Part shown: piece after piece, positions 35,442 through 44,538 of the stretch
Position numbering within the stretch: the first letter of the stretch is position 1
Layout: each line of letters opens with the position of its first letter
Source: JAAXKN01 sp036261625
GTDB lineage: Bacteria; Bacteroidota; Ignavibacteria; Ignavibacteriales; SURF-24
Direction: 5' to 3'
DNA length: 64,000 bases
NCBI GenBank assembly: GCA_036261625.1
Contig: DATAKL010000009.1
Coordinates: 7,271 to 71,270, forward strand
The notes under the pieces: generated by a model
Seen by the model: the letters and a program-made list of their open reading frames with translations, nothing else
The model's database searches: none
Told to the model about the DNA's origin: nothing
Position numbers and translations under genes: made by a program

Positions 35442-36056
35442 ATGAAACCTGATAAGAGAACTGCTGCAGGAATATTTTTTGTGATGTTGTCCATATCATT
35501 TTTTGGTTTTGAATTAAACCCGGACGGCAGTATTCCTAAGGGGTGGATAAAAGCGGGAACCGATAGTAAAAGTTATGAAGTGGGCATAGAAAAAGGCGCG
35601 GGAAACGACGGCAGCAATGCCGCTTATATAAAATCCATCAAGGCCGACATAAAGGGATTTGGAGTTTTACTTCAGGGCTTCTCTGCGGAAAAGTATCTCG
35701 GGAAAAGAGTAAGATTAAGCGGATATATGAAATCAAAGGATGTTGAAAATAGCGCGGGTTTTGTAATGAGAATCGAAAATGAGGAAGATAGGAGTCATCC
35801 ATTGGGATTTGATAATATGAGTAACCGTCCTGTTAAAGGAAATACGGACTGGAAAATTTATCAGGTTGTACTTGATGTTCCTGAAAACAGTACCGAAATT
35901 ATGCTGGGCGGACTCCTTACAGGTAAAGGACAGGTATGGTTCAGCAATTTGAAATTCGAAGTGGTGGATAAGTCTGTACCGACTACGGATTTGGGTTCTA
36001 TAATAAATGATAAAGGAGAACCGGTGGAACCGACAAATCTCAATTTTCAGGATTAG
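35442..36056 (+). CDS. Exported Gal-binding-like (CBM-like) domain protein
   Basis: 204 residues with a hydrophobic N-terminal segment (residues 9-24). The rest resembles the beta-sandwich domain found attached to S41 peptidases and AraC-like proteins in Bacteroidota: PKGWIKAGTDSKSYEVGIEKG, FGVLLQGFSAEKYLGKRVRLSGYMKS, and LGGLLTGKGQVWFSNLKFEVV. Here the domain stands alone, without a catalytic partner, and ends in the PTNLNFQD tail usual for these. It starts 18 bases after the anti-sigma gene, so it is probably an output of that operon. Confidence 0.7.
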   Translation: MKPDKRTAAGIFFVMLSISFFGFELNPDGSIPKGWIKAGTDSKSYEVGIEKGAGNDGSNAAYIKSIKADIKGFGVLLQGFSAEKYLGKRVRLSGYMKSKDVENSAGFVMRIENEEDRSHPLGFDNMSNRPVKGNTDWKIYQVVLDVPENSTEIMLGGLLTGKGQVWFSNLKFEVVDKSVPTTDLGSIINDKGEPVEPTNLNFQD

Positions 36057-36128
36057 TGATCACTGCTCGTCCCGATTAAAAGTCCCGGGGTGTACAACAT
36101 GAAATCAGCTCATATCAGGCTTGCACCC

Positions 36129-36182
36129 CTAAACTTTAGAATTTATCACAAATTTGTACGCTTTAAAGCCCTGGATGGTCAT
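36129..36182 (-). pseudogene. Miniature or remnant minus-strand reading frame A
   Basis: ATG at 36182 to TAG at 36129 encodes MTIQGFKAYKFVINSKV. It resembles the frame at 44347-44421 (MTFEDFKQYNRVVNSAKK...) in register, and the 38 or so bases ahead of both ATGs are nearly the same (CGCTC-GCAAACTGAAA...). It may be the broken start of a longer gene family or a short peptide. No family is recognised. Confidence 0.35.
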
Positions 36183-36220
36183 AAAACAGGTTCTGATTAA
36201 TTTCAGTTTGCAGAGCGAAT

Positions 36221-36247
36221 AAAACCCTGAGATTTTCTCAGGGTTTT
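36221..36247 (+). terminator. Terminator hairpin before the GIY-YIG gene
   Basis: AAAACCCTGAGA and TCTCAGGGTTTT form a perfect 12-base stem with a 3-base loop and are followed by TTCTTTTT. It probably ends the second ECF operon. Confidence 0.85.
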
Positions 36248-36305
36248 TTCTTTTTAAATGTGAGATATATCAAGACGTTCTGGATCTGAAGCATTATATT
36301 CCGGT

Positions 36306-36563
36306 ATGCCATATTACCTATACATGCTGAAATCCCAGTCTGCAGATAAGTTCTATGTCGGCTCTTCGGAACATCCCCAAACCAGACTCACTTACCATAA
36401 TACTTTTGAAAATGGGTTTACTTCAAGATACCGGCAATGGGAAATTGTCTTTATGAGAGAATACTACGGAAAATCTGAAGCACAGAGTGCTGAAAGAAAG
36501 GTCAAATCTTGGAAGAGTTCAATTATGATAAGGCACCTGATAAATAATGAGCTTCAGTTGTAA
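36306..36563 (+). CDS. GIY-YIG domain endonuclease-like protein (UPF0213/URI type)
   Basis: 85 residues filling one GIY-YIG domain: YYLYML for GIY, KFYVGSS for YIG, the catalytic Arg in QTRLTYHN, and the terminal ERKVKSWKSS block with the conserved Glu. Stand-alone proteins of this type are common in Bacteroidota and some cut single-stranded DNA. It lies beside a decayed transposase, but such genes are also ordinary chromosomal ones. Confidence 0.85.
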   Translation: MPYYLYMLKSQSADKFYVGSSEHPQTRLTYHNTFENGFTSRYRQWEIVFMREYYGKSEAQSAERKVKSWKSSIMIRHLINNELQL

Positions 36564-36564
36564 A

Positions 36565-37291
36565 TTATAAAGTCCGGCAGAGCCTCCTGCTGTTGCCCTG
36601 AAAGCTTTCTGAGTGCAGATCCCCTATTGATATTATGGCCTCAAGAGCCGTTTTCTCACCATTGCCTCAGATGGCACCGGCTTTAAGCCCATCCTGTAGC
36701 AATATCGACCGTGTTTACGGTATAGACAAACATTCCTGCAACGCTATTACCGCAGTGTGCCACCGTATTGGCCTCAATGAAGCCCGGCCTCGTCTCATCC
36801 CACTGGTTTGTCTTAATGGGAACGTGATTCTTCAAGAGCTTGCCGGGCTTTGTTGTGCTAAGCCCCAGCCTCGTCATCTTCTTTCTTTCTCTAAGAAGAA
36901 TGTGGTCAATTATTGCTGGTGAAATCTCTAGAATCCTCCTTCTATTTATTTCATTCAGCTTTAGACAGAAGACCCTTTCATAGAATGGCAGCCAGTTAGG
37001 GATTACGGCCCTAAGCCTTTTTGAGCATATCATATTGGTACTCTTTAAGAGTAGTTTCAGAAAGTGAATTATCACAGGATCATTGTATCGCTTGGGCCTT
37101 CCCGGCCTTTTCTTTTTCTTATTATTCCTTACCTCTTTGTCTTTTCCATTGAGGAGTCTTATTGCATATTTTCTGTTATAGCCACAGGTCTCCGAGAATT
37201 CATCCAGGATTTTCTGCTTTTCCAGCTTGTCGGCCCTTTTATATCTTGGCTTTATTTTCCTTAAATATTCTTCCTTTGCCTTCTGACTCAT
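36565..37291 (-). pseudogene. Integrase-core (DDE) transposase, frameshifted and truncated
   Basis: The intact part (ATG at 37291 to TAA at 36683, 202 residues) has a basic helix-turn-helix region and then the start of an rve catalytic core: PGFIEANTVAHCG...VYTVNTVDIATGW. It stops just after the first catalytic region. In the next frame, the following bases read GNGEKTALEAIISI, the expected continuation, with a TGA just before it. So at least one frameshift and one stop have broken the gene, and the later catalytic residues are lost. The IS family is not certain. Confidence 0.75.
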
Positions 37292-37304
37292 AAATATTCA
37301 GTCC

Positions 37305-38725
37305 GGTAATGTCTTTATCTTTGTGTAAAAAATAAAAAGAAGGAGGTGCCGCTCCAGTTTATTAAATTTGAATTGCAAAAAACAAAATTTAGTAAAAAAG
37401 GAGACAGCACCATGAGCACAAAGTTAAATGCATCTAGTCAAAAAAACAAATTATTTGAAGAAATGTTAGAGCTGGAAGGAGGAGGCGGCCTCTTCCGGGA
37501 ATTCTTTAAGCGAGGAATGGAAAAGCTCCTTCAGGAAAGCCTTGAAGGAGAGGTAACGGACTTCCTTGGCCGCAGCTGGTATGAGCACAACCCGGAGGGG
37601 AAAAGAAAAGGCTACCGTAACGGATACTATGACCGGCAGGTAAAAACAAGCGAGGGTCTCCTGGAACTTAGGCAGCCTAGAGTACGGGACACCGATGAAG
37701 AGTTTAGAAGCAGGATCCTGGAAAGGCTTGACAGCCTGGAGGACAACCTCAAGTACCTCTCCCGTGAGATGTACATTAGGGGCCTCTCAACCCGTGACAT
37801 AGAGGATACCTTTAGAGATGATAGCGGAGAGGCACTTTTGTCCAAGAGCTCCGTAAGCCGCCTAAACTCTGAAATGATAAAGGAATATGAGGAGTTTACC
37901 TGCCGTGACCTCTCGGAACTGGATGTGGTTTATCTCTTTATTGACGGGGTTTATGAGGCTGTTCGCAGGTTTACGGGTAATAGGGCCTTGCTCTGTGCCT
38001 GGGGCATATTGTCTGACGGGACAAAGCGCTTAATCCATGTAGCGGCAGTTGAAAGTGAGAGTAAGGCATCCTGGGAGGTGTTCTTTGAGGATATGACGAG
38101 CCGTGGCATGAGGCATCCACTGCTCGTTGTAAGTGACGGGGGTAAAGGGGCAGGTGCTGCCATAGTAAAAAGCTTCCCCAAGGCTGACCGGCAGAGATGC
38201 TTGGCCCACAAGCTCAGGAACATTGCCTCAAAGCTTCCAAGGGACCGCCAGGCTGAGGTGCTTGCAGCTATAAAAGGGATCTATTATGCCTCTGATTACG
38301 AGGCTGCAAAGGTCCTGGCTTCTGATTTCATTGACAAGAATATTGACAACTACCCCTCTGCAGTCAAGTGCTTCAGTGAGGATCTGGATGCCTGCCTGGT
38401 CAATCTCAATTATCCCATGAGTCACAGGAAGTTCATTCGCACTACAAACCTCTTAGAAAGGGCATTTGAGGAAGAGAAAAGAAGGACCAAGGTGTTCCCC
38501 CAGCATGCAAGTGAGAAGGCCCTTACGGGTCTTGTCTTCTCTGTCCTTTACAGGGCATCACAGAACTGGAAGAGAATTGGGATGAGGGATGATGAACTGA
38601 AAATACTGAAGAACATCAGGAAACTGATGACTAATGAAGAATCAACCGGAGACTATATTTCATATAGACTGGCAGCGTAGAGCCTCCTATGAAAAATATT
38701 TTTACACAATAAAAAAGACTTGACC
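37305..38725 (+). mobile_element. IS256-family insertion sequence
   Basis: The ends GGTAATGTCTTTATCTTTGT (37305) and, read inward from 38725, GGTCAAGTCTTTTTTATTGT share most positions and the TTGTGTAAAAA core typical of IS256 ends. The 9-base word ATTCAGTCC lies just left of the element (37296-37304) and also at 38731-38739, five bases past the inferred right end. It could be a target duplication if the right end is at 38730. The single gene inside looks intact, so this copy may be mobile. It sits 14 bases upstream of the start of the decayed transposase. Confidence 0.8.
37412..38680 (+). CDS. IS256-family transposase
   Basis: 422 residues from ATG 37412, which follows AAAAAAGGAGACAGCACC; the frame continues upstream to 37346 inside the IS end. 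The Transposase_mut domain covers nearly the whole chain. The DDE residues are visible in FIDGVYE, VVSDGGKGAG and NLLERAFEEEKRRTKV. No stop or frameshift breaks it and the length is normal for the family. Confidence 0.95.
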   Translation: MSTKLNASSQKNKLFEEMLELEGGGGLFREFFKRGMEKLLQESLEGEVTDFLGRSWYEHNPEGKRKGYRNGYYDRQVKTSEGLLELRQPRVRDTDEEFRSRILERLDSLEDNLKYLSREMYIRGLSTRDIEDTFRDDSGEALLSKSSVSRLNSEMIKEYEEFTCRDLSELDVVYLFIDGVYEAVRRFTGNRALLCAWGILSDGTKRLIHVAAVESESKASWEVFFEDMTSRGMRHPLLVVSDGGKGAGAAIVKSFPKADRQRCLAHKLRNIASKLPRDRQAEVLAAIKGIYYASDYEAAKVLASDFIDKNIDNYPSAVKCFSEDLDACLVNLNYPMSHRKFIRTTNLLERAFEEEKRRTKVFPQHASEKALTGLVFSVLYRASQNWKRIGMRDDELKILKNIRKLMTNEESTGDYISYRLAA

Positions 38726-38739
38726 ACTGGATTCAGTCC

Positions 38740-39597
38740 TTTTATTTTGGAGTACTTTATACTATGAGTCAGCCTCTTATGTACCCGTAAAATCAGCCTG
38801 AAAACATAAATTTCAGGCAAATCTTTCGGTTACATTTACTTTTGAGGCAACGAATCATTTTTCATACCCTCATGGTTACATTATTTATGAGTCAATTCGT
38901 TCAACTCGATATTTAATTTATTACTTGACAGCAAGAAACAATATAGTTATTTTAAGCTTAAAAGCATTAAGAAAGACACCTATAGTAGGTATTAAGAATT
39001 TATTGGCCAATTGCAGATACTATTTCATTTATTCCATTCCCAAAAATAATTCATATCAAAAGTATTTTTGTTCGCCTTAACGTCGGCAAATAAATTTCCC
39101 TTTAATAAGTAAAATAGAACTAATCAAAACAAAGTCTAAATAAGTATCTGCAAAGATGAATACTATTACTCCGGTATTAACTTTAATAATAAAGCATTTC
39201 CCGAGGGCGTTCTTTCTTATCGGTAACATTTATAAGAGCGCATATTCAAGGAATCAGATGGGACCCAAGTTAAAAATCATTATAAGCTTTGAAAAGAAGT
39301 CTTAAGCATATTTGCAGTTTTGGTATTATACTCAGTCTCATTTGTATAGGGAAAGCAGTTATAATCCTTAATCGAATGAAACACAAAGCAATTAGAGTTT
39401 TCATTGTGGTCATATTCTTAAGGTCCTTTCATTAGGTCGAATACAAAAAAATAGCTTTATTCACCAAAAATATTGATAACTCAGAATAGTCAAATCTTAT
39501 TTTCAGTTCTGAAATGTTTACAGGTGTTTCCATTCAGTAATGTGGGTTCTTACTAAATGTGAGTTTATTTTTGAATCCCTCTTAAAAAATAACAGTT
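38740..39597. other. A+T-rich gap without a recognised gene
   Basis: About 860 bases right of the IS256 copy. All six frames are broken by many stops and no RNA gene was recognised. A TATTTTTG at 39566-39573 is a possible -7 box for the lipoprotein gene that starts at 39598. Confidence 0.5.
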
Positions 39598-40935
39598 ATG
39601 AAAAAAAAGCTGATTCACCTGATACTATTATTCCCCATGTTTTTCGGCTGTGAATCCTCCACAATGCCTCCGGCAAGTCTGCCATTCACCATATCGGCTG
39701 AGAAGGTGTCCTGCAAGGATGCATGGCTTAAAATCTCCTTATGTAACGTTTCTCTTCCCAAGCTGCTGTTTATGAGGTCGAGTGACTCTGACGGTTATAA
39801 TGTACATCATATTTCGACAAAAGACACGATGTTCCACTTCAAAGGGCTTATTCCAGGCAAGGAATATACATATTGGTTTTATGTAAGTGATAATCAAGCC
39901 CTGTCTAAAGATGATTTGAAAAATACAAGCAACATCCTGACTATAAGGACGTTGGATACAACAAGCTATTATTTCACCTGGAAGGTGGACTCCATCGGGA
40001 CCACACAAAGCCTTTTGAACGGCATCTGGGGCAGCAGCAGCAATGATGTATGGGCTGTTGGAAGATTCTACAATGGGCATTATCCGACTTCATATATAGC
40101 ACATTACAACGGTTATGGCTGGACACAGAATTATTCCCCCCTTTTTACCACAGGTATCCAGGGTGGCAATCTTAATGGAATATATGGCCTTTCCAAGGAT
40201 AAGATGTGGGTTGTTGGAGAAGGTCTCTCTACAATTCCACTTGAAAAAAGAGATACAACCTGGGCATTCGCCGCATACTGGAATAAAGACAAGTGGGTGG
40301 ATATCTCGCCCAAATTCTTTAATGTTCGTCTGTGGGCAGTCTGGGCATATGATGAATACAATGTGTGGGCAGTCGACCTTTCGGGATCAATCCTTTATTA
40401 TGACGGTAAGAACTGGACGGAGCAGTATAATAATCCCGGCTATATGCTCTACGACATCCATGGTACAGATCCAAAACATTTATATGCTGCAGGGGCTGAT
40501 AACAGCTACTCAAGAGGGATTCTCCTGAAGTTTAACGGTACAGGCTGGCAAAGGGTTCCGACATCATTTTATGATGCTCATGGTCCCTTCCATTCAGTAT
40601 GGGTGGAATCGGAAAAGACGGTCTGGGTTGCAGGTATAGGCATGATACTCCATGGTGATGGAGCTGATAGTGATGACTGGGAAGCCCAATGGGTAAATTA
40701 CGGGCTTCGAAAAATAAGGGGACTCTCAGGAAACGATATCCTTACCGGCGGATACAATGGCGCAATTGGGCATTTTAACGGAAATACGCTGAAAATAAAT
40801 ATGGATATATATGCGGACCAGCAGGAGTTCTATGTCAATGATATTCTTGCTTTCAAAGACAAGGTGTTCTTTGCAGGGCAGGGAGGAACAGGTTTTATAA
40901 ACAGAAAAGGCGTAGTCTTTATTGGAACGAGATAA
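39598..40935 (+). CDS. Surface lipoprotein with propeller-like repeats
   Basis: 445 residues. Lipobox at about Cys18 (PMFFGCESS). Residues 30-125 look like a fibronectin type III domain. The rest has repeated WG-x(4)-DVWAVG-like units (GIWGSSSNDVWAVG, GIYGLSKDKMWVVG, AVWAYDEYNVWAVD, SVWVESEKTVWVAG), suggesting a beta-propeller. It is probably on the outer face of the outer membrane, with a binding role. It lies 60 bases before the large type IX-secreted protein and could be expressed with it. Confidence 0.75.
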   Translation: MKKKLIHLILLFPMFFGCESSTMPPASLPFTISAEKVSCKDAWLKISLCNVSLPKLLFMRSSDSDGYNVHHISTKDTMFHFKGLIPGKEYTYWFYVSDNQALSKDDLKNTSNILTIRTLDTTSYYFTWKVDSIGTTQSLLNGIWGSSSNDVWAVGRFYNGHYPTSYIAHYNGYGWTQNYSPLFTTGIQGGNLNGIYGLSKDKMWVVGEGLSTIPLEKRDTTWAFAAYWNKDKWVDISPKFFNVRLWAVWAYDEYNVWAVDLSGSILYYDGKNWTEQYNNPGYMLYDIHGTDPKHLYAAGADNSYSRGILLKFNGTGWQRVPTSFYDAHGPFHSVWVESEKTVWVAGIGMILHGDGADSDDWEAQWVNYGLRKIRGLSGNDILTGGYNGAIGHFNGNTLKINMDIYADQQEFYVNDILAFKDKVFFAGQGGTGFINRKGVVFIGTR

Positions 40936-40995
40936 CCTAGGGTGAATAATCAGTTCTAAATAAATTATTCATTTCTCAAAAACCAAAGGTGTATC

Positions 40996-43900
40996 ATGAA
41001 ACGTTTCATCTCTGTACTCATGTTTGCTTTTTCGGTTATATTCAGCATTCAGAATGCCTCTTTATTCGGCAATGAAACTCCCAAAGTGAAAGTTTTTTTT
41101 GACATGCTGAATAGTTACACCAGCGCTGCTGTTTATGAAGTAAAAAATGAAGCAGCGCCACCTCCTGGGGATAAAGTTTTGTGGGAATTAAAACCTTCTA
41201 CTTATAAGGGAGCAATCAGATATTCTTATGATGGTAAGGATTATTGGGAATGGGATTATTATGGCAGTTCAAGGTATCGAGTTGGTACAGGGGATTTTTA
41301 TGGCGGAACAATAACAGGAGAAATAGCAAGATCGTTTTACCAATGGATGCTTCCGGAAACTGATATTCCTGCTGATGCCGAAATAACTAGTGTAAAATTA
41401 GAGTTCACATTATATCAATACCCTCCAACTTCAAACCCTCAATTAGTAAATCTTTATAAAGTAACTGGGTTAAATTTATTGAGTGCTGAGAATACTTGGA
41501 AATCAATAAATTCGGAATCGGGAGGTATTCTATTAACTAATACTCCAATTTCTGTATCAGGCTCATTCCTTACTGTCGATATTACGCCAAATACTCCATA
41601 TTTTGACACCTTTGTTAGCGAACTAAAGAAAAGCCTTGCTTCATATCATTCTTTTACTTTAGGAATTATTTCTGCAAATGAAAGTGACCAAAATAAGTTT
41701 ATTATTATTGATGTCGCCTCACAATATTCTAAATTAACGATAACATTTAATTCACCAACAAGACAGCTTACTGCCCGAAATCAATTGGGGACAGAGGATA
41801 CACAATATAATCAGGGGGAAATAGCTATTGATAATGTTTGGCAAAATTCCCCATTCTCCATTTCAGCAAAGTGGAGCACCACACACATGGTTGAGGCTCC
41901 TCAAAAGGTGGAAGATAACAATAAGGATGATTGGAAATTTACTAATTGGGTAGGAGGTCCAACTTCCTATAGTCAATCAGTTAAACTGATGAGCAATACT
42001 ACACTTACTACAAACTTCACTCAACTATATAAACTTACAGTTAAAAATAATTTGGAGGGAATAGGGGAACAGGAAATAATGCTCAATGGAGGAAAAGTTA
42101 TCTCTGGACATACCGAAACTGATATTGTCTCTGGCACACAATATAATATTTCAGCCTTTGAGATTCTTACAAGGGAAGATGGCGAAGATTATCAATTTAG
42201 CATTTGGAGTGACGGGGTAACCACGGCTGCGCATCCACCCATAACAATTAATTCTACAGAAACTCTTACGGCCTATTATAAGCATAGCAAATATAGCGGC
42301 ACTTCTACTGCCTTCAGCAACTCCAGTCAGAGAAAGATAGTCCGGACCCCCAACGGCAGCCTGCACCTGGTATATGAAAGCATGGGGAAGGTGTGGTATG
42401 AAATGAGTACGGATAACGGCGTAAGCTGGAGGCTTATGAACGGGGGCAAACCCCTGGTAAGTGAGGATGCAAAACTCCCTTCAATTGAAGCCTATGACAT
42501 CGATTCAAGAATATTCATAACATTTCAGAAGAAACTCGAAAATGGCTTTCCTCCCGACTCATATTTAATTGAGCTTATGGTATATAATGTTGACGGTGAC
42601 AGTCCGCAGGACATACTTGATGCCTGGCAGTCAGCCCCATACAGCTATAATGCAAATCCTGTTGTGGCCTTTGATTTTAACCAGTATGTATCCGACAGGG
42701 TTGCAGTGGCTTTTCAGGATAATTCAAGCTCTGCTCCCGGAATACTTTACCGGCTGGCAGGTCTTAACAGCACAAATTTACATTACGAGTGGAAGAACAG
42801 TGCCGCAAGAATAAACGGAACTGACGAAAATTCGGTTAATCCGTCAATAAAATCCATATATTACAGCGCAAACATTTCCAAGTATAACACCGATCAAAAA
42901 TTCCACATCGCCTTTGAGCAGCAGGGCAACGGGAGTTCAGTTAATTACTCATTACTGAATATAAACCGGTCGGGTGCAGCTTCTGTTTCAGCTCCTGTTG
43001 ACATTTCTTCCGACATATTTCCTACCTCCACAGATGAGAACGAGAAGCCCCTTGTTACGGTTGTAAACGGAGTGCCTTACATAAGCTGGCTTCATTACAG
43101 CGACTGGACCTACCTGCATGAAGCAGCATTGGCAAGAAGTACCTCGGGCTCATGGGACTTATTCGATACTTACGGAAAAGAAGACGACATTACCTCAGTG
43201 CATATGAATAATGTGGGACAGAATGACTTTGTACTTGCCTGGAATGTCGACGGCTATGGAAACGAGTTCGTTCGAAGCACCTCGATGTCAACCCCCTATT
43301 TTACAAATACCTCCGGGCGTGACTTACAGGTTGCAAACGGATCTGACTTCACGAATACGAGACTCATCTCATTTATGACTGATGCAGTTCCATATTATTT
43401 CACCACATCAAATCCCATGTCAACAGGGACTCTGGCCAAGGTAACTCTTTCCAAAGAAACAGATGGACAGAATACCTCCAAAACACTAGAAAGCCGTACA
43501 GGAATAATAAAGATCAATGATGCCTCTTTTAGGGCAACTCTAGGGGAAATAAAGGCAGGAGACAGTTATGTCAAGTTCAGAGATATAGAGAATGATTTCA
43601 CGACTGAAAAAGAAACCTTCCCTTATGCACTCGAATCCAAGGAATTTAACACCTCAGATAAGACCGTACTTAGCTATACCTCAGAATTCACAATGAATGA
43701 TTCAGTTAAGATGTCTTCAATTTTCCCGAAGGATCTTGAATCTTTGACTTTTTCTCTAGAGTTAGTTGACGCAAAAAGCAATGAGCTCCTAAAAAGGCTC
43801 AGTTCCAGAAAATTTAACTCTAACTCCATTTCCATGGGGAAACCTCAGGCCTTTAGGCTTGACTTAAATGGAATAGGAAGCCGCACCGTTAAGCTCAGGA

Positions 43901-44292
43901 TTTCATATGACATGAAGACAAAAGATTCCGTAAAGGTTGAATATAAACTCCTGAACTACTATAAGCCTGAAGGCAAAATAAAGAAAGGCAGTTATGTTGA
44001 CCTCTCATTCAGTGAAGTAAAACCTGTAACGGAATACGGCTTAAGCCAGAATTATCCTAATCCATTCAATCCTACAACAGTCATAAACTACCAGATCCCG
44101 AAGGCATCCAAAGTTATGCTAAAAGTCTATGACATGCTGGGTAAAGAAGTCATAACTCTTGTGAACGAATACAAGGAGCAGGGAAGGTATTCTGTTCAAT
44201 TCAATGCCTCAAACCTCCCGAGCGGGACATATATCTATGAGATCCGTGCCAATGACTTCGTCAAGAGCGGCAAGATGATGCTTTTGAAATGA
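40996..44292 (+). CDS. Large secreted multidomain protein with type IX sorting domain
   Basis: 1098 residues: signal peptide (1-25), a DNRLRE-like beta-sandwich (about 55-250), two repeat-like Ig-fold units (about 255-430), a BNR/sialidase-like propeller region (about 440-810), a further domain, and a C-terminal sorting domain (about 1010-1098) with LSQNYPNPFNPTTVINYQIP, KVYDMLGKEV and LPSGTYIYEI. It is exported by the type IX system and attached to or released from the cell surface. The first 430 codons are more A+T rich than the rest, which suggests the protein was assembled by recombination. Ligand or substrate is unknown. Confidence 0.88.
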   Translation: MKRFISVLMFAFSVIFSIQNASLFGNETPKVKVFFDMLNSYTSAAVYEVKNEAAPPPGDKVLWELKPSTYKGAIRYSYDGKDYWEWDYYGSSRYRVGTGDFYGGTITGEIARSFYQWMLPETDIPADAEITSVKLEFTLYQYPPTSNPQLVNLYKVTGLNLLSAENTWKSINSESGGILLTNTPISVSGSFLTVDITPNTPYFDTFVSELKKSLASYHSFTLGIISANESDQNKFIIIDVASQYSKLTITFNSPTRQLTARNQLGTEDTQYNQGEIAIDNVWQNSPFSISAKWSTTHMVEAPQKVEDNNKDDWKFTNWVGGPTSYSQSVKLMSNTTLTTNFTQLYKLTVKNNLEGIGEQEIMLNGGKVISGHTETDIVSGTQYNISAFEILTREDGEDYQFSIWSDGVTTAAHPPITINSTETLTAYYKHSKYSGTSTAFSNSSQRKIVRTPNGSLHLVYESMGKVWYEMSTDNGVSWRLMNGGKPLVSEDAKLPSIEAYDIDSRIFITFQKKLENGFPPDSYLIELMVYNVDGDSPQDILDAWQSAPYSYNANPVVAFDFNQYVSDRVAVAFQDNSSSAPGILYRLAGLNSTNLHYEWKNSAARINGTDENSVNPSIKSIYYSANISKYNTDQKFHIAFEQQGNGSSVNYSLLNINRSGAASVSAPVDISSDIFPTSTDENEKPLVTVVNGVPYISWLHYSDWTYLHEAALARSTSGSWDLFDTYGKEDDITSVHMNNVGQNDFVLAWNVDGYGNEFVRSTSMSTPYFTNTSGRDLQVANGSDFTNTRLISFMTDAVPYYFTTSNPMSTGTLAKVTLSKETDGQNTSKTLESRTGIIKINDASFRATLGEIKAGDSYVKFRDIENDFTTEKETFPYALESKEFNTSDKTVLSYTSEFTMNDSVKMSSIFPKDLESLTFSLELVDAKSNELLKRLSSRKFNSNSISMGKPQAFRLDLNGIGSRTVKLRISYDMKTKDSVKVEYKLLNYYKPEGKIKKGSYVDLSFSEVKPVTEYGLSQNYPNPFNPTTVINYQIPKASKVMLKVYDMLGKEVITLVNEYKEQGRYSVQFNASNLPSGTYIYEIRANDFVKSGKMMLLK

Positions 44293-44317
44293 CCTGCTCA
44301 GGATAATTTGATTGTAG

Positions 44318-44345
44318 GGCAGAGGCTTTTAACAGGGCTTCTGCC
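44318..44345 (+). terminator. Terminator after the type IX-secreted protein gene
   Basis: GGCAGAGGC and GCTTCTGCC form a stem with one weak pair and a 10-base loop. TTTATATTAAG follows. It is 26 bases past the stop codon. Confidence 0.6.
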
Positions 44346-44346
44346 T

Positions 44347-44421
44347 TTATATTAAGTTTAATTTCAGCTTCTTAGCGGAATTAACCACACGATTATACTG
44401 CTTAAAATCCTCAAATGTCAT
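44347..44421 (-). pseudogene. Miniature or remnant minus-strand reading frame B
   Basis: ATG at 44421 to TAA at 44347 encodes MTFEDFKQYNRVVNSAKKLK and four more residues. It pairs with frame A at 36129-36182: identical or similar residues at most of 16 aligned positions and a shared leader ahead of the ATG (44422-44460). Third-base differences between the two are frequent, as between coding relatives. It overlaps no known gene. Confidence 0.35.
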
Positions 44422-44502
44422 AAAACAGGTTATAATTGATTTTCAGTTTGCGGAGCGAATATTTAACTTCTGAAAAGCACACCAGTTGAATGAAAGGTTA
44501 TA

Positions 44503-44517
44503 TTCAATTATATTGAA
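44503..44517. promoter_or_regulatory. Candidate operator of the ParE-type module
   Basis: TTCAATTATATTGAA is an inverted repeat with 6-base arms, 21 bases before the antitoxin start. Such sites are usual targets of antitoxin autoregulation. Confidence 0.35.
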
Positions 44518-44538
44518 ACTGAGAAAGGAGACTCTAAA

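Noticed and set aside
40115..40528. Plus-strand open frame of 137 codons
   Set aside because: It overlaps the surface lipoprotein gene in another frame and shows no export signal or domain.
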